From Enhygromyxa salina (GTDB lineage: Bacteria > Myxococcota_A > Polyangia > Nannocystales > Nannocystaceae), in contig NZ_PVNL01000058.1 of the NCBI RefSeq assembly GCF_002994635.1, positions 51,175-115,174 of the forward strand: a stretch of 64,000 bases of DNA, in the 5' to 3' direction. Numbering within the stretch: the first letter of the stretch is position 1; every line of letters starts with the position of its first letter. The translations under genes were made by a program, and so were the position numbers. Positions 8,487 through 17,182 of the stretch are shown in pieces. A model generated the notes under the pieces. It worked only from the letters and a program-made list of their open reading frames with translations, was not told the DNA's origin and did not search any database.

Positions 8487-8897
8487 ATGATTGTTGGCAG
8501 CCAGGCGACTCCACTTCGAGCTCAGCCCGCCGAGCGTCCAGGACTCATCTGGGATCAGGTGGACGGGATCAACCTCGCCAAGCTCGCCAGCATGCCACCG
8601 CAGCGAGAGTGGCGAGAATTCCTCGACCACCTGCGACCGTCTGTCCGCCCGCTGGTCCTGTGGATCCGCGGGCGGATCTGGATTGGGTCTGCGGGCCGCA
8701 CGGAGCTCGCCGCGGCGATCGGAACGAGCCGGGTCGCGCTGCTCGTCGGTGACGACATCGGCCGTGGGCTCGCCACCGCGCTTCGTTGGCTCGGCGCCGA
8801 CGTCGACGCCTACACGATCTCGGATCTCGACCGGCTCGAGGCCAAGCTCGACCTCGACGCCGGTATGCTCGGCGGCATGCTGCAGCGGGTGTTCTGA
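8487..8897 (+). CDS. Hypothetical protein, no family recognised
   Basis: 136 residues, no signal peptide or membrane segment. It shows alternating helices and strands: a charged helix (PPQREWREFLDHLRPSV), strands LVLWIRGRIWIGS and RVALLVGDD, then helix-forming LDRLEAKLDLDAGMLGGML at the C-terminus. The pattern suggests a small alpha/beta domain, but nothing diagnostic was found. Third-position GC is high and fits real coding. The longer antisense frame at 8418-8915 has the Arg/Pro-rich composition of a shadow. No clear ribosome-binding site precedes the ATG; ATG at 8591 (MPPQREW) is an alternative start. Confidence 0.5.
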   Translation: MIVGSQATPLRAQPAERPGLIWDQVDGINLAKLASMPPQREWREFLDHLRPSVRPLVLWIRGRIWIGSAGRTELAAAIGTSRVALLVGDDIGRGLATALRWLGADVDAYTISDLDRLEAKLDLDAGMLGGMLQRVF

Positions 8898-8933
8898 GCG
8901 GGTCACACAGCTCACCCGGCGCGCTCGCCTCGG

Positions 8934-10052
<1,119 letters not shown>

Positions 10053-10116
10053 ATCCGCAGTAGGCCAGTGACCCCGACCGATCGCAAGCGGCCACTTCCG
10101 GAGCCAATCCCAAAAC

Positions 10117-11277
10117 TCAGTCCCCGGGGTCAACCAACGGATCGAGATCATCGGCGTCATCCGCCGCAACTGGAGGTTGGGCCACCACCGCCGATCGGAT
10201 CCCAGGCGCGGGCTTTCCACCCTGGCCGTCGGGCTCGAGCCGATGCTCCATCTCCGCGCCCGAGCCGAGCAACACCGCGATCCACTTCAGATCGTCGCTG
10301 TTCTCCAGCAAGATCTTCACGACCATGGTCAGCGGGACCGACAGGAACATCCCGAGCGGCCCCCAGATCCAGCCCCAGAACACCAACGACAGGAACACGA
10401 CCAGGCTCGACAACCCCAGCCGCTTGCCCATGACCTTGGGCTCGACCACGTTGCCCATGATCGTGTTGATCGCCAGGTACCCGATCAGCAGCACCGCCGA
10501 TCGCTCCCAGCCGACGTTGACCACCCCCAGCAACACGGGCGGCAGCGCGGCGATGATCGACCCCAAGGTGGGGATGTAGTTGAGGAAGAACGCGATCACC
10601 CCCCACAGCACCGGGTAGTCGACGCCGACCGCCCAACACAGCAGCCCGGCCAACAAGCCAGTGACCACGCTGATCTTGGTCTTGATCGACAGGTACTCGT
10701 GGATATCGCGGATCACGCCGCCGAACCGCGCGAGGTCGGCGTCAGGGTCGCCCAGCGCGGCCTGCAGCTTGCGGGGTAGACCGGCGGCCTCGGCCAAGAT
10801 GAAGGCGGTCGTCAGCAGCACGAACGCGGTGTCGGACAGCAGCGACCCGATGCTGGCGACCATCGCGGCGGCCCAGTCGGCGGCCTGGCTCGCGTCGATC
10901 TGCGCGAGCAAGGTGTCGGTCGAGACGTCGATCCCGTGACCGCTGAACCACGCGATCCAGCCCGCGGTCATCGACGAGAGCCGGGCCTCGTAGTCCGGGA
11001 CGTTCTCCGAGAAGCTCGCGACCGAGTTGCCGATCAGGAACGAGATCCCAATGAAGCTGCCGATCACGCCGACAAACACGATCGTGACCGCGAGCCAGTC
11101 GGGGACCTTCTTGCTCTGCAGCCAGTTGACCGGCGGGATCGCCAGGACCGCGAGGAACGCCGAGAACAGGACCGGCACCAAGATCGGACCGGCCGCCCGC
11201 AACCCGGCGATCACGACGCAAATTGACGCGCCGGTGATCAGCACCCGCAGCCCGATCGCCCGCTTCTCGACGGCCAT
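10117..11277 (-). CDS. AI-2E/TqsA-family membrane permease
   Basis: 386-residue polytopic inner-membrane protein of the AI-2 exporter superfamily (UPF0118/PerM). It has about eight hydrophobic helices: two N-terminal, one before a soluble amphipathic region (about residues 85-150), then the conserved block GLLAGLLCWAVGVDYPVLWGV, FFLNYIPTLGSIIAALPP, GYLAINTIMGNVVEPKVMGKRLGLSSLVVFLSL. The central NYIPTLGSI and EPKVMGKRLGLS motifs are family hallmarks. Substrates in the family include autoinducer-2 and sodium/proton exchange; this one cannot be assigned. The C-terminal tail of about 60 residues is hydrophilic and acidic. It sits 52 bp after the VIT/vWA gene on the same strand. Confidence 0.9.
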   Translation of the reverse strand: MAVEKRAIGLRVLITGASICVVIAGLRAAGPILVPVLFSAFLAVLAIPPVNWLQSKKVPDWLAVTIVFVGVIGSFIGISFLIGNSVASFSENVPDYEARLSSMTAGWIAWFSGHGIDVSTDTLLAQIDASQAADWAAAMVASIGSLLSDTAFVLLTTAFILAEAAGLPRKLQAALGDPDADLARFGGVIRDIHEYLSIKTKISVVTGLLAGLLCWAVGVDYPVLWGVIAFFLNYIPTLGSIIAALPPVLLGVVNVGWERSAVLLIGYLAINTIMGNVVEPKVMGKRLGLSSLVVFLSLVFWGWIWGPLGMFLSVPLTMVVKILLENSDDLKWIAVLLGSGAEMEHRLEPDGQGGKPAPGIRSAVVAQPPVAADDADDLDPLVDPGD

Positions 11278-11329
11278 GTCGCAGATGGTACACGAGCCCC
11301 GGGCGTGCGCGACGCGTTTGCTGGAAAGT

Positions 11330-14300
11330 CTATCGACGTCGCAGCGGGCCGTCGAGATCGCCCAGGTCGACGAACGCCCGGTCCTTCATGACCACGAACG
11401 GTCGCTCGTCGAACATCAGCCGACCATGACCATCGTGCTCGACGATCTGCACCTTGCCCATTCCATACCCGTTGGGCCCCCGCGCGTAGTAGTGAACCTG
11501 CAGGTTGTAGGGGTAGCCGGTCGGCTCGCCGATCACGGTGAAGACCTCGGGCCCGTAGCCGTTGGTCACGTCGTAGTACAGGGCCCCGCCGCTCCGCAGG
11601 CCGCGGCTCTCGTAGTAGGCGTGGCTCCCGAACACGTCGCGGACGTGGAGGTCGACGTCGTTGGCCCCCGTCTCCCAGGTCAGCACGAAGCGCAGCGACG
11701 CGGTCCGCTCGAGCTCGGCCCCGAGCTGCGCGAGGCGGTCGAGGATCTCGGCCTCGCGCGCCGGCTCGGCGGCGATCCAGGCCGCAGCGATCAGCCCGAG
11801 GTCCTCGCGCAGGACCTTCTCGACGCCGACGAACGCGCCCGAGAACGCCGCGCTCCAGTCCCGGCGCAGGCCCGCGTCGAGCACGTCGAAGGCCCGCTCT
11901 TCGCGACCGGCGCGCAGCAGCGCGAAAGCCAGCAACCTGTGGCTCGATGGATGATCGGGTCGCTGCTGCCTGGCGCGCCGGTAGCTGTCGACCGCGAGCC
12001 GCGAGCCGACGCTGCCGAGCCCCTCGAGCCGCGAGCCCGCGAACCGGCGCATGTCGGCGCGATCCGGATACATGTCGATGATCGACCCGTAGGCCCGGGC
12101 GGCGGCCTCGAGCTCGGCGTTGGCCTCGAGCGCCTCGCCGAGCGCGACCACGGCCAGGACCTCGGTCGGCTCGGCCTCGCGCCAGCGCCACGCGACCTGC
12201 TTGGCCTCGGCCACGTCCCCCCAATTGAGCAGGTTCATGATCGTCAGCAGGTTGCCCTGGTAGGCGTCCTGCGGGACCCGGATCGGCGGCAGCGAGCGCG
12301 CGCGGGTCCGGCGGCGTCCCTCGAGCGGCTTGGCCAGGCGCATGCGCGCGAGCTCGGCGGCTGGCGAGTCGGGCGGCGGCTCGAGCTCGGGCAACAGCGG
12401 CGGGAGCGGAGCCTCGACCAGCGCACCAGCGGCCATCACGGCGTCGGCGTCGGCGGAGCTCAGCCCGCTCGGCCCGTTCTGCACGTCGTCCTGGGCCAGC
12501 AGCAGCAGCTGATCGACGCCAAGGGTCTCGCTCGGGAACTCGGGCAAGCGCGTGCGCGCGAGCGGGACGTCGTCCTCGGCGAGCGCGTTGGGAAGCCCGC
12601 GGGATCGGGCTTGCACGCCCTCGGGCCCGGCAAACAGCAGATCGGGCAGGCTCGCCGGATCGATGCCGGCCCGCTCATAGTCGTCGCGGTCGGCCAGCAT
12701 CGACAGGCGCGTGTAGTCACCGAGCACCCGGTTGAGCTTGGCGCTCTGGACGATCCGCCGCCACAGCTGCTTGCGGGCGACCAGCGGCTGGCCCTCGGCC
12801 TTGTCCTCGAGCGTGGACACCAAGAACTCGACGCGAGCTTGCTCGAGCGCGCGCCCCACCAGCGGCTCTTCGACCTCGACCAGCGGCACCACCCAGGTCT
12901 GCTTGCCGTGGCTCTCGACGGTGACCCGCAGCCCCGCCTCGACGGTCTCGACGTCCGCGAACACCAGCACCTCGTCGTCGGACTGCACGCCATGAACGAC
13001 CTCCGGGTAGTACCAGCGCGCGCCCGGGACCGAGATCTTGACGTCGTCGTGCACGGTCCGCAGGAGGCGACGGACGATCTGGCGCGGGCTGTCGGACGCG
13101 TCGAGCACCAACCCGGAGGCCGGCAGCTGGCGGACCAAGGTGCGCAGGGTCCAGGCGTCGCGGCGGCCGTGATCCGCGATCACGTCGACGCGCCCGATGT
13201 CGGCGTCGGCGAGGTCGGCGACGGTCTCGAGCAGCTGACTGCGCTCCGACACGCCGGCCGTGGCCATGCCGTCGCTGATCAACAACACCCGCTTGCTGCC
13301 GTTGTCCCAGCCGTCGGGGGTCTCGTCGGGTGCTTCAATGAAAGTCTCGGGGCCGAGCACGCTGCCCGGCGGCCGGGTCCCCCGCCCTCCCGTCAGCTTG
13401 CTGACGTGGCGCAGCACGCTGACGAGGTTCGAGGCCCCGAGCGCGTTGCGAGCCTGCAGGTGGTCGAACGCGCCGCGGTCGATGTCGCCGAGCGGCCCCT
13501 CGTAGATGGTCTCGAAGCCCTGATCGAAGGCGATCAGCCGGAGCGGCAGCTGGTTGCCCGTCCACGGCTGCAGGGCCTCGACGAGCTCGGCGAGCCGCTC
13601 GACCTGCTGCCGATAGCCGACCGCCCGCGAGGCGCTGGTGTCGAACAGGATCGTCAGCTCCTCGATCGGCGCGGCGTGATCGTGGGTCAGCGGGTTGATG
13701 CGGACCGCGACCTTGCGGCCGCTGCGGACCCCGGTTCGGCGCAGCCCCGAGGTCGGGACCACGAAGTCTTCCGTCGCCGTCCAGTCGAACCGACGCAGCT
13801 CCAGCACGCGCCGGCCCTGATCGTCCATGCCCAGCTGCTCGGGCAGGCGGTTGCCCGCCCAGACCTCGAGCAGCGGATCCGGCTGGCTGTGCACGACCAC
13901 GCGGGCGCTGAAGCGAGGGATGTCGTGGAGCCCGGCGAGCCGAACCCGGTAGGCCATGTCGACGTGGTCGAAGGTCTGCGTGTACGACAAGATCAGCCGC
14001 TGGACCGAGCGGCCTGGAATGTCGGGGAGCGTGACCTCGAAGTGCTGGTCGCCGTCGGGGTTGGGATCGATCGCTAGTTTTGCCGGCTCATGCAGCGACG
14101 TTCGCAGCGCCCCCGGCTTGCGCTCGACGACCTCGGCCTCGCGCCATGACCCTTCGATGAGCGCCGCGAAGCGGGTCACGCGGGCCTTGGCCGGGAGCCG
14201 CAGCGACAAGGTCGCGTCGAGCGGCCGCGGCTCGGGGTTCTCGAATTCGAGATGGAGCTCGGTGAACGCCAGCGGATCTTCGACCGTGCCGCGGACCTCG

Positions 14301-14551
14301 AGCGAGACCAGCGGCATATCGGTGCCGTCGCGGCTGAGCATGCGAATGGGCCGATTGTCTGGCCGACGCACCTCGGGCAGCTGCAGCCCGCTGCTGAGGC
14401 CAACGGAGGGATCCGCGACCGGAGGCGTGTCGCAGGTCGCGGCCGGCAACACCAACAGCAAGATCAGCAGGCCCAGCCACGCCAATGGCCCGCGCCGGGG
14501 CTGGGCCTCCGGATCGACGGTGGTGAGACTCGCGCGCTCACGCCCTTGCAT
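11330..14551 (-). CDS. VIT/von Willebrand A/TPR lipoprotein with DUF2135-like C-terminus
   Basis: 1073 residues. The lipoprotein signal ends LPAATC (Cys40). A VIT-like beta domain follows at about residues 60-230 (LVSLEVRGTVEDPLAFTELH), then a vWA domain with a DTSAS metal-ion-dependent adhesion motif (ELTILFDTSAS). After a long middle region come TPR-like helices (about 750-880, EAKQVAWRWREAEPTEVLAVV). The C-terminal domain contains LTWETGANDVDLHVRD and GEPTGYPYNLQVHYYARG, as in DUF2135/YfaP-like proteins. Similar VIT-vWA proteins mediate protein contacts at surfaces, but the role here is unknown. A GTG at 14569 is in frame 6 codons upstream; ATG 14551 gives a normal signal peptide. The AI-2E-like gene follows on the same strand. 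Confidence 0.87.
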   Translation of the reverse strand: MQGRERASLTTVDPEAQPRRGPLAWLGLLILLLVLPAATCDTPPVADPSVGLSSGLQLPEVRRPDNRPIRMLSRDGTDMPLVSLEVRGTVEDPLAFTELHLEFENPEPRPLDATLSLRLPAKARVTRFAALIEGSWREAEVVERKPGALRTSLHEPAKLAIDPNPDGDQHFEVTLPDIPGRSVQRLILSYTQTFDHVDMAYRVRLAGLHDIPRFSARVVVHSQPDPLLEVWAGNRLPEQLGMDDQGRRVLELRRFDWTATEDFVVPTSGLRRTGVRSGRKVAVRINPLTHDHAAPIEELTILFDTSASRAVGYRQQVERLAELVEALQPWTGNQLPLRLIAFDQGFETIYEGPLGDIDRGAFDHLQARNALGASNLVSVLRHVSKLTGGRGTRPPGSVLGPETFIEAPDETPDGWDNGSKRVLLISDGMATAGVSERSQLLETVADLADADIGRVDVIADHGRRDAWTLRTLVRQLPASGLVLDASDSPRQIVRRLLRTVHDDVKISVPGARWYYPEVVHGVQSDDEVLVFADVETVEAGLRVTVESHGKQTWVVPLVEVEEPLVGRALEQARVEFLVSTLEDKAEGQPLVARKQLWRRIVQSAKLNRVLGDYTRLSMLADRDDYERAGIDPASLPDLLFAGPEGVQARSRGLPNALAEDDVPLARTRLPEFPSETLGVDQLLLLAQDDVQNGPSGLSSADADAVMAAGALVEAPLPPLLPELEPPPDSPAAELARMRLAKPLEGRRRTRARSLPPIRVPQDAYQGNLLTIMNLLNWGDVAEAKQVAWRWREAEPTEVLAVVALGEALEANAELEAAARAYGSIIDMYPDRADMRRFAGSRLEGLGSVGSRLAVDSYRRARQQRPDHPSSHRLLAFALLRAGREERAFDVLDAGLRRDWSAAFSGAFVGVEKVLREDLGLIAAAWIAAEPAREAEILDRLAQLGAELERTASLRFVLTWETGANDVDLHVRDVFGSHAYYESRGLRSGGALYYDVTNGYGPEVFTVIGEPTGYPYNLQVHYYARGPNGYGMGKVQIVEHDGHGRLMFDERPFVVMKDRAFVDLGDLDGPLRRR

Positions 14552-14619
14552 GAGGATCCAACCAGCCACCCCGCGGGCAGCTTCTCACCTTCAAGTCTCG
14601 CAAGGCAACCTGGGTGTTA

Positions 14620-14657
14620 TAGCTCGGGCCAGGGCTGTGGCCCGCTTGCGGGCACCT
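14620..14657 (+). repeat. Diverged copy of the 75-bp hairpin repeat
   Basis: Reads AGCTCGGGCCAGGGCTGTGG then CCCGCTTGCGGGCACC, aligned to the 75-bp repeat core but changed at both stem sides. The stem is CGGGCCA/TGGCCCG, so pairing is kept through paired changes. The orientation is opposite to the tandem array that follows 150 bp later. Confidence 0.6.
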
Positions 14658-14803
14658 GGGCCGAGCTGAAGCCCGGACGTATGTACGCAGAGACCCACGT
14701 GTGTCGACCGTGAACTGGATCTGTGTCCCGCTCGGGGCGAGCTCGACCAGGAGCCAAGCCCAACGCCAAACGCCCTGATCAGATTCGATGCTACCGTGAG
14801 TTC

Positions 14804-15046
14804 GCTGCAAACAGTGAAACCGGTCCACGAATGGCGCCCGCAAGCGGGTCAGAAGCCTGACCCGAGCTGAAAACTGCCCGCTGCAAACAGCGAACCGGTC
14901 TACGAATGGCGCCCGCAAGCGGGTCAGAAGCCTGACCCGAGCTGAAAACTGCCCGCTGCAAACAGCGAACCGGTCTACGAATGGCGCCCGCAAGCGGGTC
15001 AGAAGCCTGACCCGAGCTGATAGCAGCCTGACCCGAGCTGACAACA
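14804..15046 (-). repeat. Tandem array of the 75-bp hairpin repeat (three copies plus fragments)
   Basis: Copies begin at 14804, 14880 and 14955 (periods 76 and 75 bp), followed by shortened fragments ending in GCCTGACCCGAGCTGA. Each carries the perfect inverted repeat CGGGTCAG-AAGC-CTGACCCG. The array fills the downstream side of the histidine kinase gene up to its stop codon. The remainder of the 14552-15049 interval holds the VIT gene upstream region and a diverged repeat copy; no gene was seen. Confidence 0.95.
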
Positions 15047-15049
15047 GCC

Positions 15050-17059
15050 TCAAGCTAGGGGCATGCTTGGTAGGAGGCGCGCGAGCACGCGATCGAGCAC
15101 GGCGAGATCGATCGGCTTGCTCAAGATCAGGGCGGTCAGCTCCACGAGCCCTGGCTCGGCGTCCGCGACCAGGCCGGTCATCAGGACGCGCGGGAGCTTG
15201 GGCCAACGCTTGGCGCACTCGCGCACCAGGCCGGCCCCGTCGAGCACGGGCATGGCCAGATCGGTGAGCAACAGGTCGACGTCGGGCCGCTCGTCGAGGC
15301 GGACCAGCGCGTCTTTGCCGTGCTCGGCCATCACGACCTCGTGGCCGAGCTGCTCGAGCATCTGCCCCAGCGAGCGGCGCACGACCGGATCGTCGTCGAC
15401 CAACAAGATGACGGAGGGCCGCGCGCCCCCCATGGTGCCGGTCTCGGCCTCGCTCACGTGCTCGCCGAGCGGCAGCCAGACCGTGAACGTGCTGCCCTGG
15501 CCGGGCTCGCTGATCACCGTGATCTCGCCGTGGTGGCGGCCGACGATGCCGTGGCTGACCGACAGGCCCAGGCCGAGGCCCTGGCGGCCCTTGGTCGAGA
15601 AGAAGGGATCGAACAGCCGCCGCTGACTACCGGCGTCGATCCCGACCCCGGTGTCCCCGACCTCGACCCACACGCGATCACCGTCGAGCCCGGTCGAGAC
15701 CGTCAGCTTGCCGCCCCCAGGCATCGCGTCGAGGCCATTGAGGATCAGGTTGACGATGACCTCGCACAGCTCGGCGCCGTTGCCGATGATCGGCAGGCGG
15801 ACCTCGGACGGAGTCCAGTGGAGATCCCACAGGTCGTTGCCGCCGGGCGGGTGCCAGCGCGGCCGAGTCAGCGCGACCGCGTTGGCGACCACGTCGGCGA
15901 GATCGGCGGACTCGAGGGCGTCGGGATCGCGGGTGCGCGCGAAGCTCTGAATTCGGCGGATCGTGACCGCCGCCCCGCGGGAGACCCGCTCGATGACCAG
16001 CAGATCCTCGCGGGCCCACTGCGGGAGATCGTCGCTGCGGGCCAGGACCTGGGTGTGGGCGAGGATCGAGGTCAGCGCGTTGTTGAAGTTGTGCGCGACC
16101 CCGGCCGCGAGCTCGCCGAGCGCCCGCAGCCGCTCGGCGACCCGCTCGCGCTGCTCGACGGTCCGCAGCGCCTCGGATGCGCGCTTTTTCTCGGTGTAGT
16201 CGTGGATGCTGACGACGAGGTGGGCGCCGCGGTCCCCGTCGGCCGCGGGCAGCGGCGAGAACCCGAGGTCGACCCACCGCAGCTCGCCGCCCGCGGCGTG
16301 CAGCGACCACTTGATGATCGACGAGGTGCCGTCGCGCTTGGCGAGCGCGGTGGCCAGCCGCTCGAGCCGCTCGGTCCGGGCGCCGGGATCGTCGGTCGCG
16401 GGGTTGAGCAGGTCCACGAGCTTGCGGCCGCGCAGCTGCTCACGGGCTTGGCCGAACAGCTCGGCCGCGCAGCGGTTGACGCTGCGGACCTCACCCGTGT
16501 CGCAGTCGGCGATCAGCATGCCGTCGCTGCCGAGCTCGAACACGGCCCGGTAGCGGGCCTCGGTCGACATCAGCGCCGCTTCACGATCGATCTGCTCGCG
16601 CACGTCGCGAACGACGGCGATCACGACGTCTTGGCCAAAGAAGCGCCCCTTGGTCAGGGTGACTTCCTTGGGAAATTCGGAGCCGTCCTTGTGGCGACTC
16701 CACCACGAGAACACCTGTGGCTCGCCCTCGAGGGCGGCGCGCACCGCCACCAGGGTCGAGTCGATGTCGACCCGTCCCGGTGCGCCGAGCAGCGCGGGGC
16801 TGCCACCGATCAGCTCTTCGCGGGTGTAGCCGTGCATCTCGACGGCGGCGCGGTTGACCTCGAGGAACCGACCGTCCCGATCCTGCACGTAGATCGGCTC
16901 CGACAGGGCGTCGAACAATCCTCGCCAGGTCTCGAAGGCGAGCTTCGGATCCCTGGTCTCGAAGCCGAGCTTCGGATCCCAGTTCGGATCCCAGTTCGGA
17001 TCCCAGTTCGGATCATGGCTCAACCCGTCGAGCTCGGGCTCGGGTGAGTCCGCGGACAT
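15050..17059 (-). CDS. Cytosolic hybrid histidine kinase (PAS-PAS-HisKA-HATPase-REC)
   Basis: 669 residues, no membrane segment. A short N-terminal tail contains three DPNW repeats and two PKLxFET repeats. PAS domains lie at about 47-160 (LSEPIYVQDRDGRFLEVN) and 167-290 (SDGMLIADCDTGEVRSVN). The phosphoacceptor His323 is in GVAHNFNNALTSI, and the ATPase N and G boxes are NLILNGLDAMPGG, DTGVGI and GLGLGLSV. A receiver domain with the phospho-Asp in LLTDLAMPVLDG ends the protein. The carboxy-terminal REC makes a phosphorelay or feedback role likely; no separate output protein is nearby. Start ATG 17059 follows the divergent 123-bp region shared with the oxidoreductase gene. The stop lies directly at the edge of a repeat array. 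Confidence 0.92.
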   Translation of the reverse strand: MSADSPEPELDGLSHDPNWDPNWDPNWDPKLGFETRDPKLAFETWRGLFDALSEPIYVQDRDGRFLEVNRAAVEMHGYTREELIGGSPALLGAPGRVDIDSTLVAVRAALEGEPQVFSWWSRHKDGSEFPKEVTLTKGRFFGQDVVIAVVRDVREQIDREAALMSTEARYRAVFELGSDGMLIADCDTGEVRSVNRCAAELFGQAREQLRGRKLVDLLNPATDDPGARTERLERLATALAKRDGTSSIIKWSLHAAGGELRWVDLGFSPLPAADGDRGAHLVVSIHDYTEKKRASEALRTVEQRERVAERLRALGELAAGVAHNFNNALTSILAHTQVLARSDDLPQWAREDLLVIERVSRGAAVTIRRIQSFARTRDPDALESADLADVVANAVALTRPRWHPPGGNDLWDLHWTPSEVRLPIIGNGAELCEVIVNLILNGLDAMPGGGKLTVSTGLDGDRVWVEVGDTGVGIDAGSQRRLFDPFFSTKGRQGLGLGLSVSHGIVGRHHGEITVISEPGQGSTFTVWLPLGEHVSEAETGTMGGARPSVILLVDDDPVVRRSLGQMLEQLGHEVVMAEHGKDALVRLDERPDVDLLLTDLAMPVLDGAGLVRECAKRWPKLPRVLMTGLVADAEPGLVELTALILSKPIDLAVLDRVLARLLPSMPLA
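16946..17015 (-). repeat. Short tandem repeats at the kinase N-terminus
   Basis: 12-bp units (GGATCCCAGTTC on the plus strand, three in a row) and two copies of a longer related unit encode DPNWDPNWDPNW and the PKLGFET/PKLAFET pair. Near-identical DNA suggests recent duplication in a disordered tail. Confidence 0.8.
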
Positions 17060-17148
17060 GTGCACACCATAACGCAAGACCGCACCGGGCCGTGAGATAT
17101 CGCGGGTGGGCAGCGCGGCGAACCCCGACCGCCGGGAGTGGCTGGGTT

Positions 17149-17160
17149 GATCGGCCGATC
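17149..17160. promoter_or_regulatory. 12-bp perfect palindrome upstream of the oxidoreductase
   Basis: GATCGGCCGATC lies 22 bp before the ATG of the YdeP-like gene, inside the divergent promoter region. It has the size of a dimeric repressor site, but in DNA this GC-rich it may be chance. Confidence 0.25.
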
Positions 17161-17182
17161 TCCGCGGGGCACCATCCGCTCG

